Assembly (NCBI GenBank): GCA_944390865.1
Contig: CALXRC010000001.1
Coordinates: forward strand, 1 to 64,000
Source: an uncultured Spirochaetales bacterium
GTDB lineage: Bacteria > Spirochaetota > Spirochaetia > Sphaerochaetales > Sphaerochaetaceae
Length of the DNA: 64,000 nt
Reading direction: 5' to 3'
A program made the translations under genes and the position numbers. This document shows, one piece after another, positions 7,011-15,945 of the stretch (positions are counted from its first letter, which is position 1; the number at the start of each line of letters is the position of its first letter). Below the pieces are notes generated by a model, which saw only the letters and a list, made by a program, of their open reading frames with translations, searched no databases and was not told where the DNA came from.

Positions 7011-8702
7011 TCAGTGCATGAGGTCGAGATCGAACTCAGCCATTACCGCAGGCATCGAGCAGCCCCAGCTCTCGAGAACCTGCGGATGAACCTCGCCATA
7101 CACGCCGATCTGTCTGCCGCCGGAAATCACCCTTGCCGCACGGCCCTCAATAAAGCGCTGATCTCCGTCAGCCGGCTCAAGGGTGTAATCAATGCGCAGG
7201 AAATAAAGCAGCGTATTCACATAGCTTGATGCTTCATTGAAACCGATCTGGTTATCTGCGGCAAGGAAGCCGAGATTGTTTTTCGTCACTGTTCCGCTGT
7301 TGTCTGAATCATCCTTGTAGCAGACCTTTCCGAGCTCAAAGATCCTGTGCGGGTAGACGGCATGGCCTGAGACAGACTCGCTCTCAAGCAGTGAGGGGAG
7401 AATGCTGGGGCGCACGACCTCATAGTTCTCGCTCATCGGGTTGGCGATGAAGACAACTTTCTCGTCACTGATGTGCATGTTCTCAACATATTCTTTTCTG
7501 CTGCCGAGGTAGTTGTACATCATTTCCTGGAAGCCAAGTCCGACCATGATCTTCTTGACCTTTCTTGAATACTCCTCTGCCCCGGAAAGATAACCCAGCG
7601 TGAAATCAGAGGGCATGACAGGCTCGAATCTGCCAAGGCCATGACCGATCATTATGTCTTCCACAATGTCTACAGCATGAAGGAAATCGTTTCTGTACTC
7701 AGGACAGCGTACTGTGATGACATCATCCTTAACAGAGGCCCTGACTCCCATTCTTCTCAGTGCATCAATGCACTCCTGGGCACTGAGCTTCAGTCCAAGC
7801 TCCTTTTCGACAAAGTCAAGCGTGCAGCTTGTTTCCTGCTGGAAATAGTAAGGCACAGTAATCTCGCGTCCGTACTTTGTATCACGGGCAAGAGTGACCT
7901 TGACAGGGAGAATCCTGAATCCGAGATCAGCCATGTCGCAGGCAAGTATGCTGGCTGCGAGCAGAATGTCATCAATAATGGGTCCTGAAATGTCGACAAA
8001 GAGATTCTCATCTCCGACCTGGACTGCGCCGGCACGCGCGCTGTTGATGATAGGAGAGAAGCTCAGCGTCTCGCCTTCATCATCTGTCAGATATGGATAG
8101 CGAGGCTTGTCGGCAATGATGTGGCCGTATTCCTTTCCTTTCGGATGCTTCTCGAGAATCTCACGGAGAGTGAGCTTTTCCGTCATTCCAAGCGGGACAA
8201 AAGCTGTCTTGTCCGGATCTGCACCATAGTAATGGACAGGATACTTGATAAGATCTGAGCGGAAGATTCCGATCGCAATGGTCTTGCGCTTGCGTCCGAA
8301 GTTCTGGCAGAGCTTCTCCTGGCTCTGGATGAGATTCACAAGCAGATCTTCAGTGACACGGCAGCCATCTGCCGCAAAGCTGATGGAGAAATCCCTTATT
8401 CCCAGAGCGCTCTCGTCATCAATGTGGACCCTGCCGCCGCAGTCCATTGCCTTTGATGCGCTTGAGAAGAAATTATACTCGGGAATCTCTCCGCTTTCAT
8501 ATGTCTTCAGAGCTCTGGCGACACCTGCAACCGACCACAGGTCAGGTCTGTTTGTATCGTTGAGCTCAATCTTTATGCTTCCTTCTTCCCTTCCGTCGAG
8601 TTCTGCCTTGGCGACAGGGAAAATGTCATTCATCTCATCATCTGTATATTCCCTTCCCGCAAGGCTGAAGAAGAGTTTCTCAGGTACTTCTATCTTGGGC
8701 AT
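7011..8702 (-). CDS. pheT: phenylalanyl-tRNA synthetase beta subunit, archaeal/eukaryotic type
   Basis: Beta chain of PheRS, which charges tRNA-Phe together with PheS. At 563 residues it is the short archaeal/eukaryotic form rather than the roughly 800-residue bacterial form. The N-terminal EMAP-like tRNA-binding domain and the C-terminal FDX-ACB domain are absent. It opens MPKIEVPEKLFFSLAGREYTDDEM, continues through a B3/B4-like editing region (IELNDTNRPDLWSV, early) and a B5-like domain, and ends with a catalytic-like core. The start overlaps the pheS stop by one base (TGATG). Spirochaetes are known to carry this transferred type of PheRS, which supports the phylum call. Confidence 0.92.
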   Translation of the reverse strand: MPKIEVPEKLFFSLAGREYTDDEMNDIFPVAKAELDGREEGSIKIELNDTNRPDLWSVAGVARALKTYESGEIPEYNFFSSASKAMDCGGRVHIDDESALGIRDFSISFAADGCRVTEDLLVNLIQSQEKLCQNFGRKRKTIAIGIFRSDLIKYPVHYYGADPDKTAFVPLGMTEKLTLREILEKHPKGKEYGHIIADKPRYPYLTDDEGETLSFSPIINSARAGAVQVGDENLFVDISGPIIDDILLAASILACDMADLGFRILPVKVTLARDTKYGREITVPYYFQQETSCTLDFVEKELGLKLSAQECIDALRRMGVRASVKDDVITVRCPEYRNDFLHAVDIVEDIMIGHGLGRFEPVMPSDFTLGYLSGAEEYSRKVKKIMVGLGFQEMMYNYLGSRKEYVENMHISDEKVVFIANPMSENYEVVRPSILPSLLESESVSGHAVYPHRIFELGKVCYKDDSDNSGTVTKNNLGFLAADNQIGFNEASSYVNTLLYFLRIDYTLEPADGDQRFIEGRAARVISGGRQIGVYGEVHPQVLESWGCSMPAVMAEFDLDLMH

Positions 8703-10243
8703 CAGTTTCCCCTCCTCATTCTCACACTCTCAATATCAGGAGTGAAGAGTTCTCTCAGGTCGTTCAGACCGAGATGCATCAGAGCCATTCTGTCAATACC
8801 GAGGCCCCATGCAAGCACAGGCACGTCAAGGCCCAGGCTCTTTGTGACTTCAGGGCGGAAGATTCCGCTTCCGCCAAGCTCAAACCATCCAAGCACAGGA
8901 TGTTTTATGTGAACTTCGATGCTCGGCTCTGTGAACGGAAAGTATCCGGGCACGTATTTGACTTCCTCAGCGCCGGCAACTTCCTTTGCGAACATCTTCA
9001 GCAGTCCAAGCAGATTTCTCAGGTTCACGTCCTTGCCCACGACAATGCCTTCTGTCTGATAGAAGTCTGCACCATGGGTGGCATCTACCTGATCGTAGCG
9101 GAAACAGCGTGCAATGCCGAAATACTTTCCGGGGATCTTTGCCTTTGGAAGCTGTGTCGCGGAAAGGACAGTACCCTGGCTGCGCAGGATCTGGCGTCTG
9201 GTGAACTCATGATCAAAGCTGTAGCCCCAGCCTCTTGAACCAGTGTCGCCTCCGTCCTCATGCGTCTTTGCCACGCGGCTGAGCCAGGGCTCCTCGATTT
9301 TCCTGCAGTGAGACGGATCCTTGACATAATAGACGTCATGGATATCCCTTGCAGAGTGGAACTGAGGCATGAACAGGGCATCACCGTTCCAGAACTCATT
9401 GACCACGAGCGGTCCGTCGTATTCTTCAAAGCCGAGAGAGACAAGCTTGTCCTTAACCCACTGCAGATAATCCGCATATGCGTTTGTGCGTCCCGGGATG
9501 AGGCGAGAGACAGGAGCATTCAGTCCGTAAGGACGGAAAGTGCCGTTCTTCCAGCTTCCTGTCTGGATCATCTGTGCGGTAAGCTGTCCGAATTCCTCAC
9601 CAGTGATGTTTGCCTTCAGCAGCGCCTGCTTGACCTCACTGCCCTTTTCAGTAAGGACATAGACAACGTCTTCTTTCTCAACCTGCTTGAAAGTCGCGCT
9701 TCCTGCACCTCTCTTCTTCGCAAGCTTTGATATTGCCTGCCTTTCCTTATCGCTGAGCTCAGCTTCTTTCAGCAGACCGGCAGTCTTTGCCCTGTCAAGC
9801 AGAGTTCTCTGAATCCTGATCTCCTCAGGAAGCTCAGAAGAAAGCAGCTCAGCCTTCTTCTCTTCGTTCATGGCTGCAGTCCTGCTGCCAGAAAGGAGTC
9901 CGAATGCAGAACCGACATCGCTCTGCTGAAGACCGAGAGACTCAGCCAGCGTAGGAAGGCTCTGCGGACCGTTTTCTGCCAGAGAAGCGAAAATGCGCTC
10001 TGCCGGCAGCCCGGACTCTGCCTGCTGCAGACCTGTCTCTGTCAGCTCATATAATGTGTATTTTTCCCTTGATTTCTCGCTGATGCAGCCCTTGGCCGTC
10101 AACCAGCTGAAAGCCTGATTGCACTGTCCGATCTTGTAATCAAGTTCATTGACCAGACGTTCTGCAGTAATATCCTCTCCGGCTGAAACATGGCGAAGCA
10201 GCTTGACTTCCAGCGGATGCAGATTCTTGACCTCGATATCCAT
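8702..10243 (-). CDS. pheS: phenylalanyl-tRNA synthetase alpha subunit, archaeal/eukaryotic type
   Basis: Catalytic alpha chain, 513 residues, compared with about 330 in the usual bacterial form. The extra N-terminal half is built of winged-helix-like modules (LVNELDYKIGQCNQAFSWL; LAESLGLQQSDV) that bind tRNA in eukaryotic and archaeal enzymes. The C-terminal half is a class II synthetase core, with motif 2 in the IARCFRYDQVDATHGADFYQ region and motif 3 in GLGIDRMALMHLG near the end; GGSGIFRPEV is also typical. The start ATG at 10243 has GGGAG ten bases upstream. It forms an operon with pheT and two small genes. Confidence 0.93.
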   Translation of the reverse strand: MDIEVKNLHPLEVKLLRHVSAGEDITAERLVNELDYKIGQCNQAFSWLTAKGCISEKSREKYTLYELTETGLQQAESGLPAERIFASLAENGPQSLPTLAESLGLQQSDVGSAFGLLSGSRTAAMNEEKKAELLSSELPEEIRIQRTLLDRAKTAGLLKEAELSDKERQAISKLAKKRGAGSATFKQVEKEDVVYVLTEKGSEVKQALLKANITGEEFGQLTAQMIQTGSWKNGTFRPYGLNAPVSRLIPGRTNAYADYLQWVKDKLVSLGFEEYDGPLVVNEFWNGDALFMPQFHSARDIHDVYYVKDPSHCRKIEEPWLSRVAKTHEDGGDTGSRGWGYSFDHEFTRRQILRSQGTVLSATQLPKAKIPGKYFGIARCFRYDQVDATHGADFYQTEGIVVGKDVNLRNLLGLLKMFAKEVAGAEEVKYVPGYFPFTEPSIEVHIKHPVLGWFELGGSGIFRPEVTKSLGLDVPVLAWGLGIDRMALMHLGLNDLRELFTPDIESVRMRRGN

Positions 10244-10284
10244 AAGCGGAATACTCCCTGATAACTTAAAAACAATTGTGTCAA

Positions 10285-10313
10285 AGTTTATCCATTTGCC
10301 CGGATTAGAACAA
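10285..10313 (-). promoter_or_regulatory. candidate promoter of pheS-pheT
   Basis: On the minus strand, TTGTTC (10313-10308), a 17-base spacer, and TAAACT (10290-10285). It would give a leader of about 35 bases before pheS. No T-box or leader-peptide structure is visible in this short region. Confidence 0.4.
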
Positions 10314-10333
10314 GATGGCGGGGAAAGGCCGCA

Positions 10334-10939
10334 TCAGGAGTGAGGCTGCTCCCGGATCAGGTCATAGAAGGCAATCTCGCTGCTGACCCGGCGTATCTGC
10401 GCTAGCCTCATGCCCAGATGCATGTACATCTCAGCCTTTGCCGACTCATCAGTTTCAAGCACACAGTCCAGTCCCCGTTCATCAGCAATGAAAAAGGCAT
10501 ATTCAGTCAGCCTCCTCATCCAGCCCTGCTTCTGCCACTGAGGCAGCACGCACAGCATCTCCACATGGACAAAAGGCTTTCCGGCCCTCCGCATTGCCGC
10601 TGCAAGCGGTTTTCTGTCTCCATTTCTGAGTTTTGCAAGCCTTGCCATCCGGCACAGGCCGACAGCCCTGACGGCCTGTGCGAGATTGCTGAGCATGGCA
10701 GAAAAAGGAACCCTGTCGTCACTGAAGTCAATGGCAATCCAGGCCTCGCCTCCTTCGCTGCGGTAAAGCCAGCCGCAGCGGGAAAGAGTCTTTATCCCGG
10801 CTTTAAGATAGGCAATGACTGCCTTTTCATCCCCCAGAAGGGAGAAAATGCTCTTTTCACCTTCTCTGAACTGATACTCAAGATAGGCACGGGCTATCTT
10901 TTCCGCACTTGTGTCATCAATATGTCTTTCCTGAATCAT
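10334..10939 (-). CDS. GNAT-family N-acetyltransferase
   Basis: A 201-residue protein whose C-terminal half matches the GNAT fold. The strand HVEMLCVLPQWQKQGWMRRL holds motif A (the Q/R-x2-G-x-G/W acetyl-CoA loop, here QKQGW). DCVLETDESAKAEMYMHLGM corresponds to motif B with the conserved Tyr and Leu-Gly. The N-terminal half is less conserved. I start it at the ATG 10939, preceded by GAGG; an earlier in-frame ATG at 10960 has no ribosome-binding site. The acceptor substrate is unknown. Confidence 0.75.
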   Translation of the reverse strand: MIQERHIDDTSAEKIARAYLEYQFREGEKSIFSLLGDEKAVIAYLKAGIKTLSRCGWLYRSEGGEAWIAIDFSDDRVPFSAMLSNLAQAVRAVGLCRMARLAKLRNGDRKPLAAAMRRAGKPFVHVEMLCVLPQWQKQGWMRRLTEYAFFIADERGLDCVLETDESAKAEMYMHLGMRLAQIRRVSSEIAFYDLIREQPHS

Positions 10940-11062
10940 TTCCTTTTCCTCTGCTTTCAATGATGCAAGATAGATGCCAGCAGCCAGATAAAAGCTGTCT
11001 GACGGCTGATCAGACCGGAAAGAATGGTGAAATATGCCATCTGCAATGCTACACTATGATTC

Positions 11063-11731
11063 ATGGAATTTGAATCTGCAGGAAAGCTCATCAGGCTGTA
11101 CGGGACAGAAAAAGGGAGTCCTCTCATCATAATGAATACAGCAGGCACAGAAAGCAGCGCTGTGTTTGAATGCGTTAAGAAGCTGACAGCAAGCCCGTTC
11201 ACGCTTGCTTCAGTCAGCGGAATAAAGTGGAATGATGAGATGACTCCCTGGCCTTCCCCGCCTGTTTCTTCATGGGATACGCCTTATTCCGGGCTTGCGG
11301 ACAAATATCTGTCGCAGCTGGAAGAAACAATAATCCCGGAAATAATCAGCAGGCTTGGTGCAGAACCTGAATACATAGCAGCTGCAGGATACTCGCTCGG
11401 AGGGCTGTTTGCACTGTACGCCCTTTTCAGGGCTGATATTTTTTCCAGAGCCGCAAGCATATCAGGATCCCTCTGGTATCCTGGATTTGCAGACTTTGCA
11501 GCAGCCAATGAGCTGAAATGCCGCCCTTCGCTGATCTATGTATCTCTTGGAGACAGGGAAGCAAAGAAAGGCAGTCCTGTGATGAGAAGCGTTCAGGAGA
11601 AAACCGAATCCATCGTGTCTGCTTTCAGGCAAAAAGAACTGAATGTCATCTTTGAAATGAACCCGGGCAGCCATTTCAGCCAGCCTGAGATGAGGACAGC
11701 GAAAGCAATTAAGGCACTTCTGTCCGTATAA
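11063..11731 (+). CDS. alpha/beta-hydrolase esterase (IroE/Fes/esterase-D type)
   Basis: A 222-residue esterase of the putative-esterase family that includes siderophore esterases. The nucleophile elbow GYSLGGLFALYALF (Ser near residue 114) is intact. A catalytic-His region, NPGSHFSQPEM, lies near the C-terminus, and YVSLGDREAKKG fits the acid-residue strand. There is no signal peptide, so it is cytoplasmic. No Shine-Dalgarno sequence precedes the ATG, and TATGAT lies three bases upstream of it, so a leaderless or near-leaderless message is possible. No siderophore genes are adjacent, so the substrate is open. Confidence 0.7.
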   Translation: MEFESAGKLIRLYGTEKGSPLIIMNTAGTESSAVFECVKKLTASPFTLASVSGIKWNDEMTPWPSPPVSSWDTPYSGLADKYLSQLEETIIPEIISRLGAEPEYIAAAGYSLGGLFALYALFRADIFSRAASISGSLWYPGFADFAAANELKCRPSLIYVSLGDREAKKGSPVMRSVQEKTESIVSAFRQKELNVIFEMNPGSHFSQPEMRTAKAIKALLSV

Positions 11732-11912
11732 CACGGCCAGTATGGCAAATCCACAGTGTTCAATCCCTTCGATTGGTATTTCTGGTGTTTAAGCGGAGCA
11801 CCAGGTAGAGGACAACATAATCTGCACTGTTTTCCGACTCATCAGAAAGTCCATGTCATACTCCAGATTCCAACAAAACTGTGCAGGAACCATTTAGAAA
11901 GCACCTAAGTAT

Positions 11913-11949
11913 AAAAAAAGATGCCAAAATTTAGCAAAATTTTGACATC
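11913..11949 (-). terminator. rho-independent terminator of tRNA-fMet
   Basis: On the minus strand, a 13-bp stem (11949-11937 with 11932-11920, one G-U pair) closes a four-base loop and is followed by seven T residues (11919-11913). It lies directly downstream of the tRNA. Confidence 0.85.
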
Positions 11950-11954
11950 ACTTT

Positions 11955-12027
11955 TAGCAGGGGTAGGACTCGAACCTACGACCCCCGGGTTATGAGCCCG
12001 ATGAGCTGCCAACTGCTCTACCCTGCG
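11955..12027 (-). tRNA. initiator tRNA-Met (fMet, CAT)
   Basis: The minus strand folds as a full cloverleaf with anticodon CAT in the loop CTCATAA. Three features mark it as the initiator and not an elongator: the 1-72 pair is a mismatch (C1 opposite T72), the anticodon stem ends in three G-C pairs (GGG/CCC), and the D-stem has the A11:T24 orientation. CCA is not encoded. It has its own promoter and terminator. Confidence 0.95.
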
Positions 12028-12041
12028 TCGATCGTTTCATT

Positions 12042-12070
12042 AAAATATCCTGAAGGAAAAATAATGTCAA
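12042..12070 (-). promoter_or_regulatory. strong promoter of tRNA-fMet
   Basis: On the minus strand, a consensus TTGACA (12070-12065), an exact 17-base spacer and TATTTT (12047-12042), fifteen bases before the tRNA. Confidence 0.8.
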
Positions 12071-12197
12071 TACTGGAACCCCCTGTGCCGGAACAATTTT
12101 CTGAAAAAACGGATTATGACTGCAACTGTTTTTTCAAGACAAGATCAGAGATATGAAAAATGCAACAAAAATACAACAAATTAGTCTCTTTTCTGCA

Positions 12198-12224
12198 TTG
12201 AACAAGCTTTCCTTTTTCTATAAG
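12198..12224 (+). promoter_or_regulatory. candidate promoter of the purine operon
   Basis: TTGAAC and TATAAG are separated by 15 bases, leaving a leader of about 35 bases before purE. Further upstream a 9-bp inverted repeat (TGAAAAAAC at 12102-12110 with GTTTTTTCA at 12128-12136) is present. No purine riboswitch core is recognisable. Confidence 0.35.
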
Positions 12225-12264
12225 TTGTTCTCATCCCGATTTTTTGCAACAAGGAGCCCCTGTC

Positions 12265-12762
12265 GTGAGAAAGGCCGCAATTATCATGGGCAGTGATTCA
12301 GATCTGCCAGTCGCAGAAAAAGTGGTTTCAAAGCTTTCCCAGCTTTCAGTGCCTTATGAGGTACATGTAATCAGCGCACACAGAACACCGGAAACGGCCC
12401 GTACATTTGCCAGAGACGCAGAGAAGAACGGATTTGGAGTCATCATCTCAATTGCAGGAAAGGCCGCACACCTTGGAGGTGTTCTGGCTTCCCACACACT
12501 GCTTCCCGTAATCGGGATTCCAGTCTCATCCCCTGATTTCTCAGGCATGGATGCGCTGCTGTCCACTGTACAGATGCCGCCTGGAGTGCCTGTGGCATCT
12601 ATGGCAGTGGGAGGTGCTGTCAACGCGGCTGTCTTCGCAGCCCAGATCCTCGCACTCAGCGACACAGAGCTGGCACGGCGTCTGGATGCAGACAGAAATG
12701 ACATGAGAGATAAAGTCATCAGAAAAGACAAGGAAATAGGAGAAAGGTTTAATGGCAACTAA
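12265..12762 (+). CDS. purE: N5-carboxyaminoimidazole ribonucleotide mutase / AIR carboxylase PurE
   Basis: PurE converts the carboxylated AIR intermediate to CAIR in purine synthesis. The 165-residue protein has the family motifs [12 protein letters not shown] near the start, SAHRTPE (substrate phosphate and catalytic His region) and AGKAAHLGG with the conserved AAHL, then [15 protein letters not shown]. The SAHRTP and AAHL motifs are class I-like (ATP-dependent PurK partner expected), but purK is absent from the window. I chose GTG 12265, which has AAGGAG eight bases upstream; a TTG at 12244 lies before that site. It overlaps purC by 11 bases and heads the operon. Confidence 0.92.
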   Translation: MRKAAIIMGSDSDLPVAEKVVSKLSQLSVPYEVHVISAHRTPETARTFARDAEKNGFGVIISIAGKAAHLGGVLASHTLLPVIGIPVSSPDFSGMDALLSTVQMPPGVPVASMAVGGAVNAAVFAAQILALSDTELARRLDADRNDMRDKVIRKDKEIGERFNGN

Positions 12763-13474
12763 GCTCAGGCAGCTTTACGAAGGAAAGGCAAAGAAAGTAT
12801 TTGAATGTGAAGACCCTACCATGTGCATTGTCTCTTACAAGGATGATGCGACAGCCTTCAACGGACTCAAGAAAGGAACTATCAGGGGAAAGGGCGTGAT
12901 CAACAACCGCCTTACCAACTATCTTATGCAGAAGCTGGAGAAGGAAGCAGGAATCCCAACCCATTTTGTCCAGGAACTCAGCGATACTGACACACTCGTC
13001 AGGAAAGTCGACATTGTCCCGCTGGAAGTGATCGTCAGAAATGTTGTGGCAGGCTCTCTTTCAAAGCGGGTGGGAAAGGAAGAGGGAACCAGCCTGCTCT
13101 GCCCTGTCCTTGAATTCTCTTACAAGGACGATGAGCTTGGAGACCCTATGGTCAATGATTACCACATCAGGGCAATGGGATGGTGCAGCGATGAGACTCT
13201 TGAGAAGATCAAGGAGTACGCGCTGAGGATCAACGACTATCTTGTCTCTTATTTCAAGACTCTGGGAATTGACCTCATTGATTTCAAGCTTGAGTTCGGC
13301 ATCACGGCAGACGGCACGCTTGTCCTTGCGGATGAGATCAGTCCGGATACCTGCCGCTTCTGGGACAGCACGACACACGAGAAGCTTGACAAGGACCGCT
13401 TCAGGAGAGACCTCGGAGATGCTGAAGGGGCCTACAGAGAAGTGCTGAGAAGAGTCTTTGGAGATAACAACTGA
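12752..13474 (+). CDS. purC: SAICAR synthetase PurC
   Basis: Phosphoribosylaminoimidazole-succinocarboxamide synthase joins CAIR and aspartate with ATP. The 240-residue length is typical. The N-terminus [11 protein letters not shown], the [14 protein letters not shown] segment, the IPLEV-like [17 protein letters not shown] and LIDFKLEFG are family signatures. [13 protein letters not shown] carries the conserved Asp-Glu near the active site. The start lies inside the end of purE with AGGAGAAAGG upstream, and its stop overlaps the purF ATG by one base, so all are coupled. Confidence 0.95.
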   Translation: MATKLRQLYEGKAKKVFECEDPTMCIVSYKDDATAFNGLKKGTIRGKGVINNRLTNYLMQKLEKEAGIPTHFVQELSDTDTLVRKVDIVPLEVIVRNVVAGSLSKRVGKEEGTSLLCPVLEFSYKDDELGDPMVNDYHIRAMGWCSDETLEKIKEYALRINDYLVSYFKTLGIDLIDFKLEFGITADGTLVLADEISPDTCRFWDSTTHEKLDKDRFRRDLGDAEGAYREVLRRVFGDNN

Positions 13475-14901
13475 TGTCAGGCGGAATACACGAGGAGTGC
13501 GGAATTTTCGCACTCTCCCTGCCCCGGCGCTGCGATATCGCACCGCTGACCTATTACGGACTGTATGCCCTGCAGCACAGAGGACAGGAAGGAGCAGGCA
13601 TCGCAGTCTGTGATGACGGGGTCATCAGCATCCACAAGGATGCAGGTCTGGTAAGCGACGTCTTTGACAGTGATGTGCTGTCAAAACTCCCTCAGGGGAC
13701 TATGGCGTTGGGCCATGTGCGCTACGGGACAACAGGAAACAATCCCCGCCTCAATGTCCAGCCTCTTGTGATAAACCATCTGAAAGGCCGCATGGCGCTG
13801 GCCCATAACGGAAACCTCACAAATGACTATGAGCTGAGGGAAGAGCTGGAGCTGAAAGGTTCGATCTTCCATACGACAAGCGACACAGAAGTAATAGCCT
13901 ACACAGTCACAAAGCACCGGCTGACAGAGAAAGCGCTTGAGGATGCAGTGATCAGGGCAATGGACGATCTTAAGGGTGCATACAGCCTTGTTGTCATGTC
14001 TTCGCAGAAGCTCATTGCGGCACGAGATCCATGGGGCTTCAGGCCGCTGTGCCTCGGATCCTTCGAAGGCGGCTATGTCATCTCAAGCGAGACATGCGCC
14101 CTTGATGCCATAGGCGCAAAGTTCATAAGAGACATCCTGCCGGGAGAAGTAATCACTATCTCAAACGGTGAGCTGAAAAGCGATACAAGCCACTGCAATA
14201 AGGAAAGAAAGCACCTGTGCGTTTTCGAGCTGATCTACTTCGCACGCCCGGACTCAGTCATGGACGGACATTCAGTCCAGACTGCGAGGCAGAGAGCCGG
14301 AGCCTTTCTGGCACTTGAACACCCAGTGCAGGCGGACATTGTGGTCGGCGTCCCGGATTCAGGCATTGAGGCAGCCATGGGCTTTGCACGCCAGTCAGGC
14401 ATTCCCTATGGCACAGGATTCATAAAGAACAAGTATATCGGACGCACATTCATCCAGCCGACTCAGAGCATGAGGGAAAACGAAGTAAGGATAAAGCTCA
14501 ATCCTATTGCCTCTGCTGTCAGGGGAAAGCGTGTTGTCCTAATTGATGACTCAATTGTCAGGGGCACGACATCCATAAGGATAGTAAGGCTGCTCAGGGA
14601 AGCAGGAGCCAGAGAGGTACACTTCCGCTCCTCTGCCCCCAAATTCCTCTACCCCTGCTACTTCGGCACTGACATTGACTCATCTGAGAATCTGTTTGCA
14701 TACAAGTACACAGATGAAGAGATGAAGAAGCTGCTCGACGTGGACTCCCTGGGCTTTCTCTCAGTCGAGAACGTCATCAGGCTGACGGAAGACGGCGATC
14801 ATAATTTCTGCACAGCATGCTTCAGCAGGGATTACCCCTGTCCTCCTCCAAAAGTAACGAAGAAAGACAAGTTCTCGATGCCGGTTTCCGGAAAAGGATG
14901 A
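13474..14901 (+). CDS. purF: amidophosphoribosyltransferase PurF
   Basis: The committed step of purine synthesis, forming phosphoribosylamine from PRPP and glutamine. It is 475 residues long. The first eight residues form a short propeptide that would be cleaved to expose the nucleophile Cys9 (EECGIF). Glutaminase residues follow, including RYGTTG and HNGN. The PRPP loop reads VVLIDDSIVRGTTS. A late CTAC pair and earlier Cys residues match the 4Fe-4S-containing Bacillus-type enzyme, not the cluster-free Escherichia coli type, suggesting oxygen sensitivity. It sits between purC and purM with a one-base overlap upstream. Confidence 0.95.
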   Translation: MSGGIHEECGIFALSLPRRCDIAPLTYYGLYALQHRGQEGAGIAVCDDGVISIHKDAGLVSDVFDSDVLSKLPQGTMALGHVRYGTTGNNPRLNVQPLVINHLKGRMALAHNGNLTNDYELREELELKGSIFHTTSDTEVIAYTVTKHRLTEKALEDAVIRAMDDLKGAYSLVVMSSQKLIAARDPWGFRPLCLGSFEGGYVISSETCALDAIGAKFIRDILPGEVITISNGELKSDTSHCNKERKHLCVFELIYFARPDSVMDGHSVQTARQRAGAFLALEHPVQADIVVGVPDSGIEAAMGFARQSGIPYGTGFIKNKYIGRTFIQPTQSMRENEVRIKLNPIASAVRGKRVVLIDDSIVRGTTSIRIVRLLREAGAREVHFRSSAPKFLYPCYFGTDIDSSENLFAYKYTDEEMKKLLDVDSLGFLSVENVIRLTEDGDHNFCTACFSRDYPCPPPKVTKKDKFSMPVSGKG

Positions 14902-14904
14902 TTT

Positions 14905-15945
14905 ATGGAAAAGAGTTTCAGCGAAAGTTATAAGGCAAGCGGTGTTGACATCACTGCAGGATACAGGGCAGTCGAGCTGATGAAAGAACACGTCAGGCGA
15001 ACGCGCACATCTGCCTCAATTGATGACATCGGAGGCTTTGGCGGCTGTGTTGACATCTCGTCGGAAAGCGGAGACGTGCTTGTAAGCGGAACAGACGGAG
15101 TCGGCACAAAGCTGCGGCTTGCCTTCCTGATGGACAGGCATGACAGTGTGGGAATCGACTGCGTCGCAATGTGCGTGAATGACATTGTCTGCACAGGCGC
15201 GAAGCCTCTGCTCTTTCTGGACTACATAGCCTGCGGGAAAAACCATCCCGAGAAGATTGCAGCAATTGTCAAAGGCGTCAGCGAAGGCTGCATACAGGCA
15301 GGCTGCGCCCTTGTCGGCGGAGAGACAGCTGAGATGCCTGGCTTCTACAGCGAGGATGAATACGACCTGGCAGGCTTCTCGACAGGCATTGTCAGACGCT
15401 CAGACATGCTGGTCAGAAAAAACGTGAAGCCTTCAGACGTGATTATCGCACTGGCGTCGTCAGGAGTCCACTCCAACGGCTTTTCCCTGGTCAGAAAGGT
15501 TTTCAGGATTGAGGAAGATCCGCAGGTCCTGACAAAAATAAGGCTTTCTGACTCAAGAACGCTGGGACAAACCCTTCTTGAGCCGACAAAGATCTATGTC
15601 AGGCAGATTCTGGCCCTGACAGACAGGATCAGAGTGCATTCCGTCTGCCACATCACAGGCGGCGGCTTTTACGAGAACATTCCCCGGGCTCTTCCTGAGG
15701 GCTGCACTGCAGTGATAAGGAAAGCAGATATCCGCACCCCGGAAATCTTTTCACTCATCGCCTCTGCCGGCAGCATTCCGGAACGCGACATGTTCAACAC
15801 ATTCAACATGGGTGTGGGCATGGCCGTCATCACAGCAGCAGAAGATGAAAAGGAGGCCCTTGAGGTGCTCAACAGCTTTGAAGGGACGCAGGCCTACACC
15901 ATCGGAAGAATCGAGAAAGGAGAAAGAGGAGTCAGGCTATGGTGA
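14905..15945 (+). CDS. purM: AIR synthetase PurM
   Basis: Phosphoribosylformylglycinamidine cyclo-ligase, ATP-dependent formation of AIR. It is 346 residues long. It shows the early SYKASGVDITAGYRAVE segment, the DGVGTKLRLAF nucleotide loop, DCVAMCVNDIVCTGAKP, and LVGGETAEMPGFY followed by the late HITGGGFYENIPR. All are diagnostic, and the fold is complete. It starts four bases after the purF stop and overlaps purN by seven bases. Confidence 0.95.
   Translation: MEKSFSESYKASGVDITAGYRAVELMKEHVRRTRTSASIDDIGGFGGCVDISSESGDVLVSGTDGVGTKLRLAFLMDRHDSVGIDCVAMCVNDIVCTGAKPLLFLDYIACGKNHPEKIAAIVKGVSEGCIQAGCALVGGETAEMPGFYSEDEYDLAGFSTGIVRRSDMLVRKNVKPSDVIIALASSGVHSNGFSLVRKVFRIEEDPQVLTKIRLSDSRTLGQTLLEPTKIYVRQILALTDRIRVHSVCHITGGGFYENIPRALPEGCTAVIRKADIRTPEIFSLIASAGSIPERDMFNTFNMGVGMAVITAAEDEKEALEVLNSFEGTQAYTIGRIEKGERGVRLW

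Noticed and set aside
11732-11912. Possible pseudogene between the esterase and tRNA-fMet
   Set aside because: Both strands have short open segments but I recognise no family in any frame; I see only intergenic sequence and the tRNA terminator.
12071-12264. Possible purine riboswitch before purE
   Set aside because: The region has an A/T-rich 9-bp inverted repeat but no recognisable purine riboswitch core or three-way junction, and no terminator.
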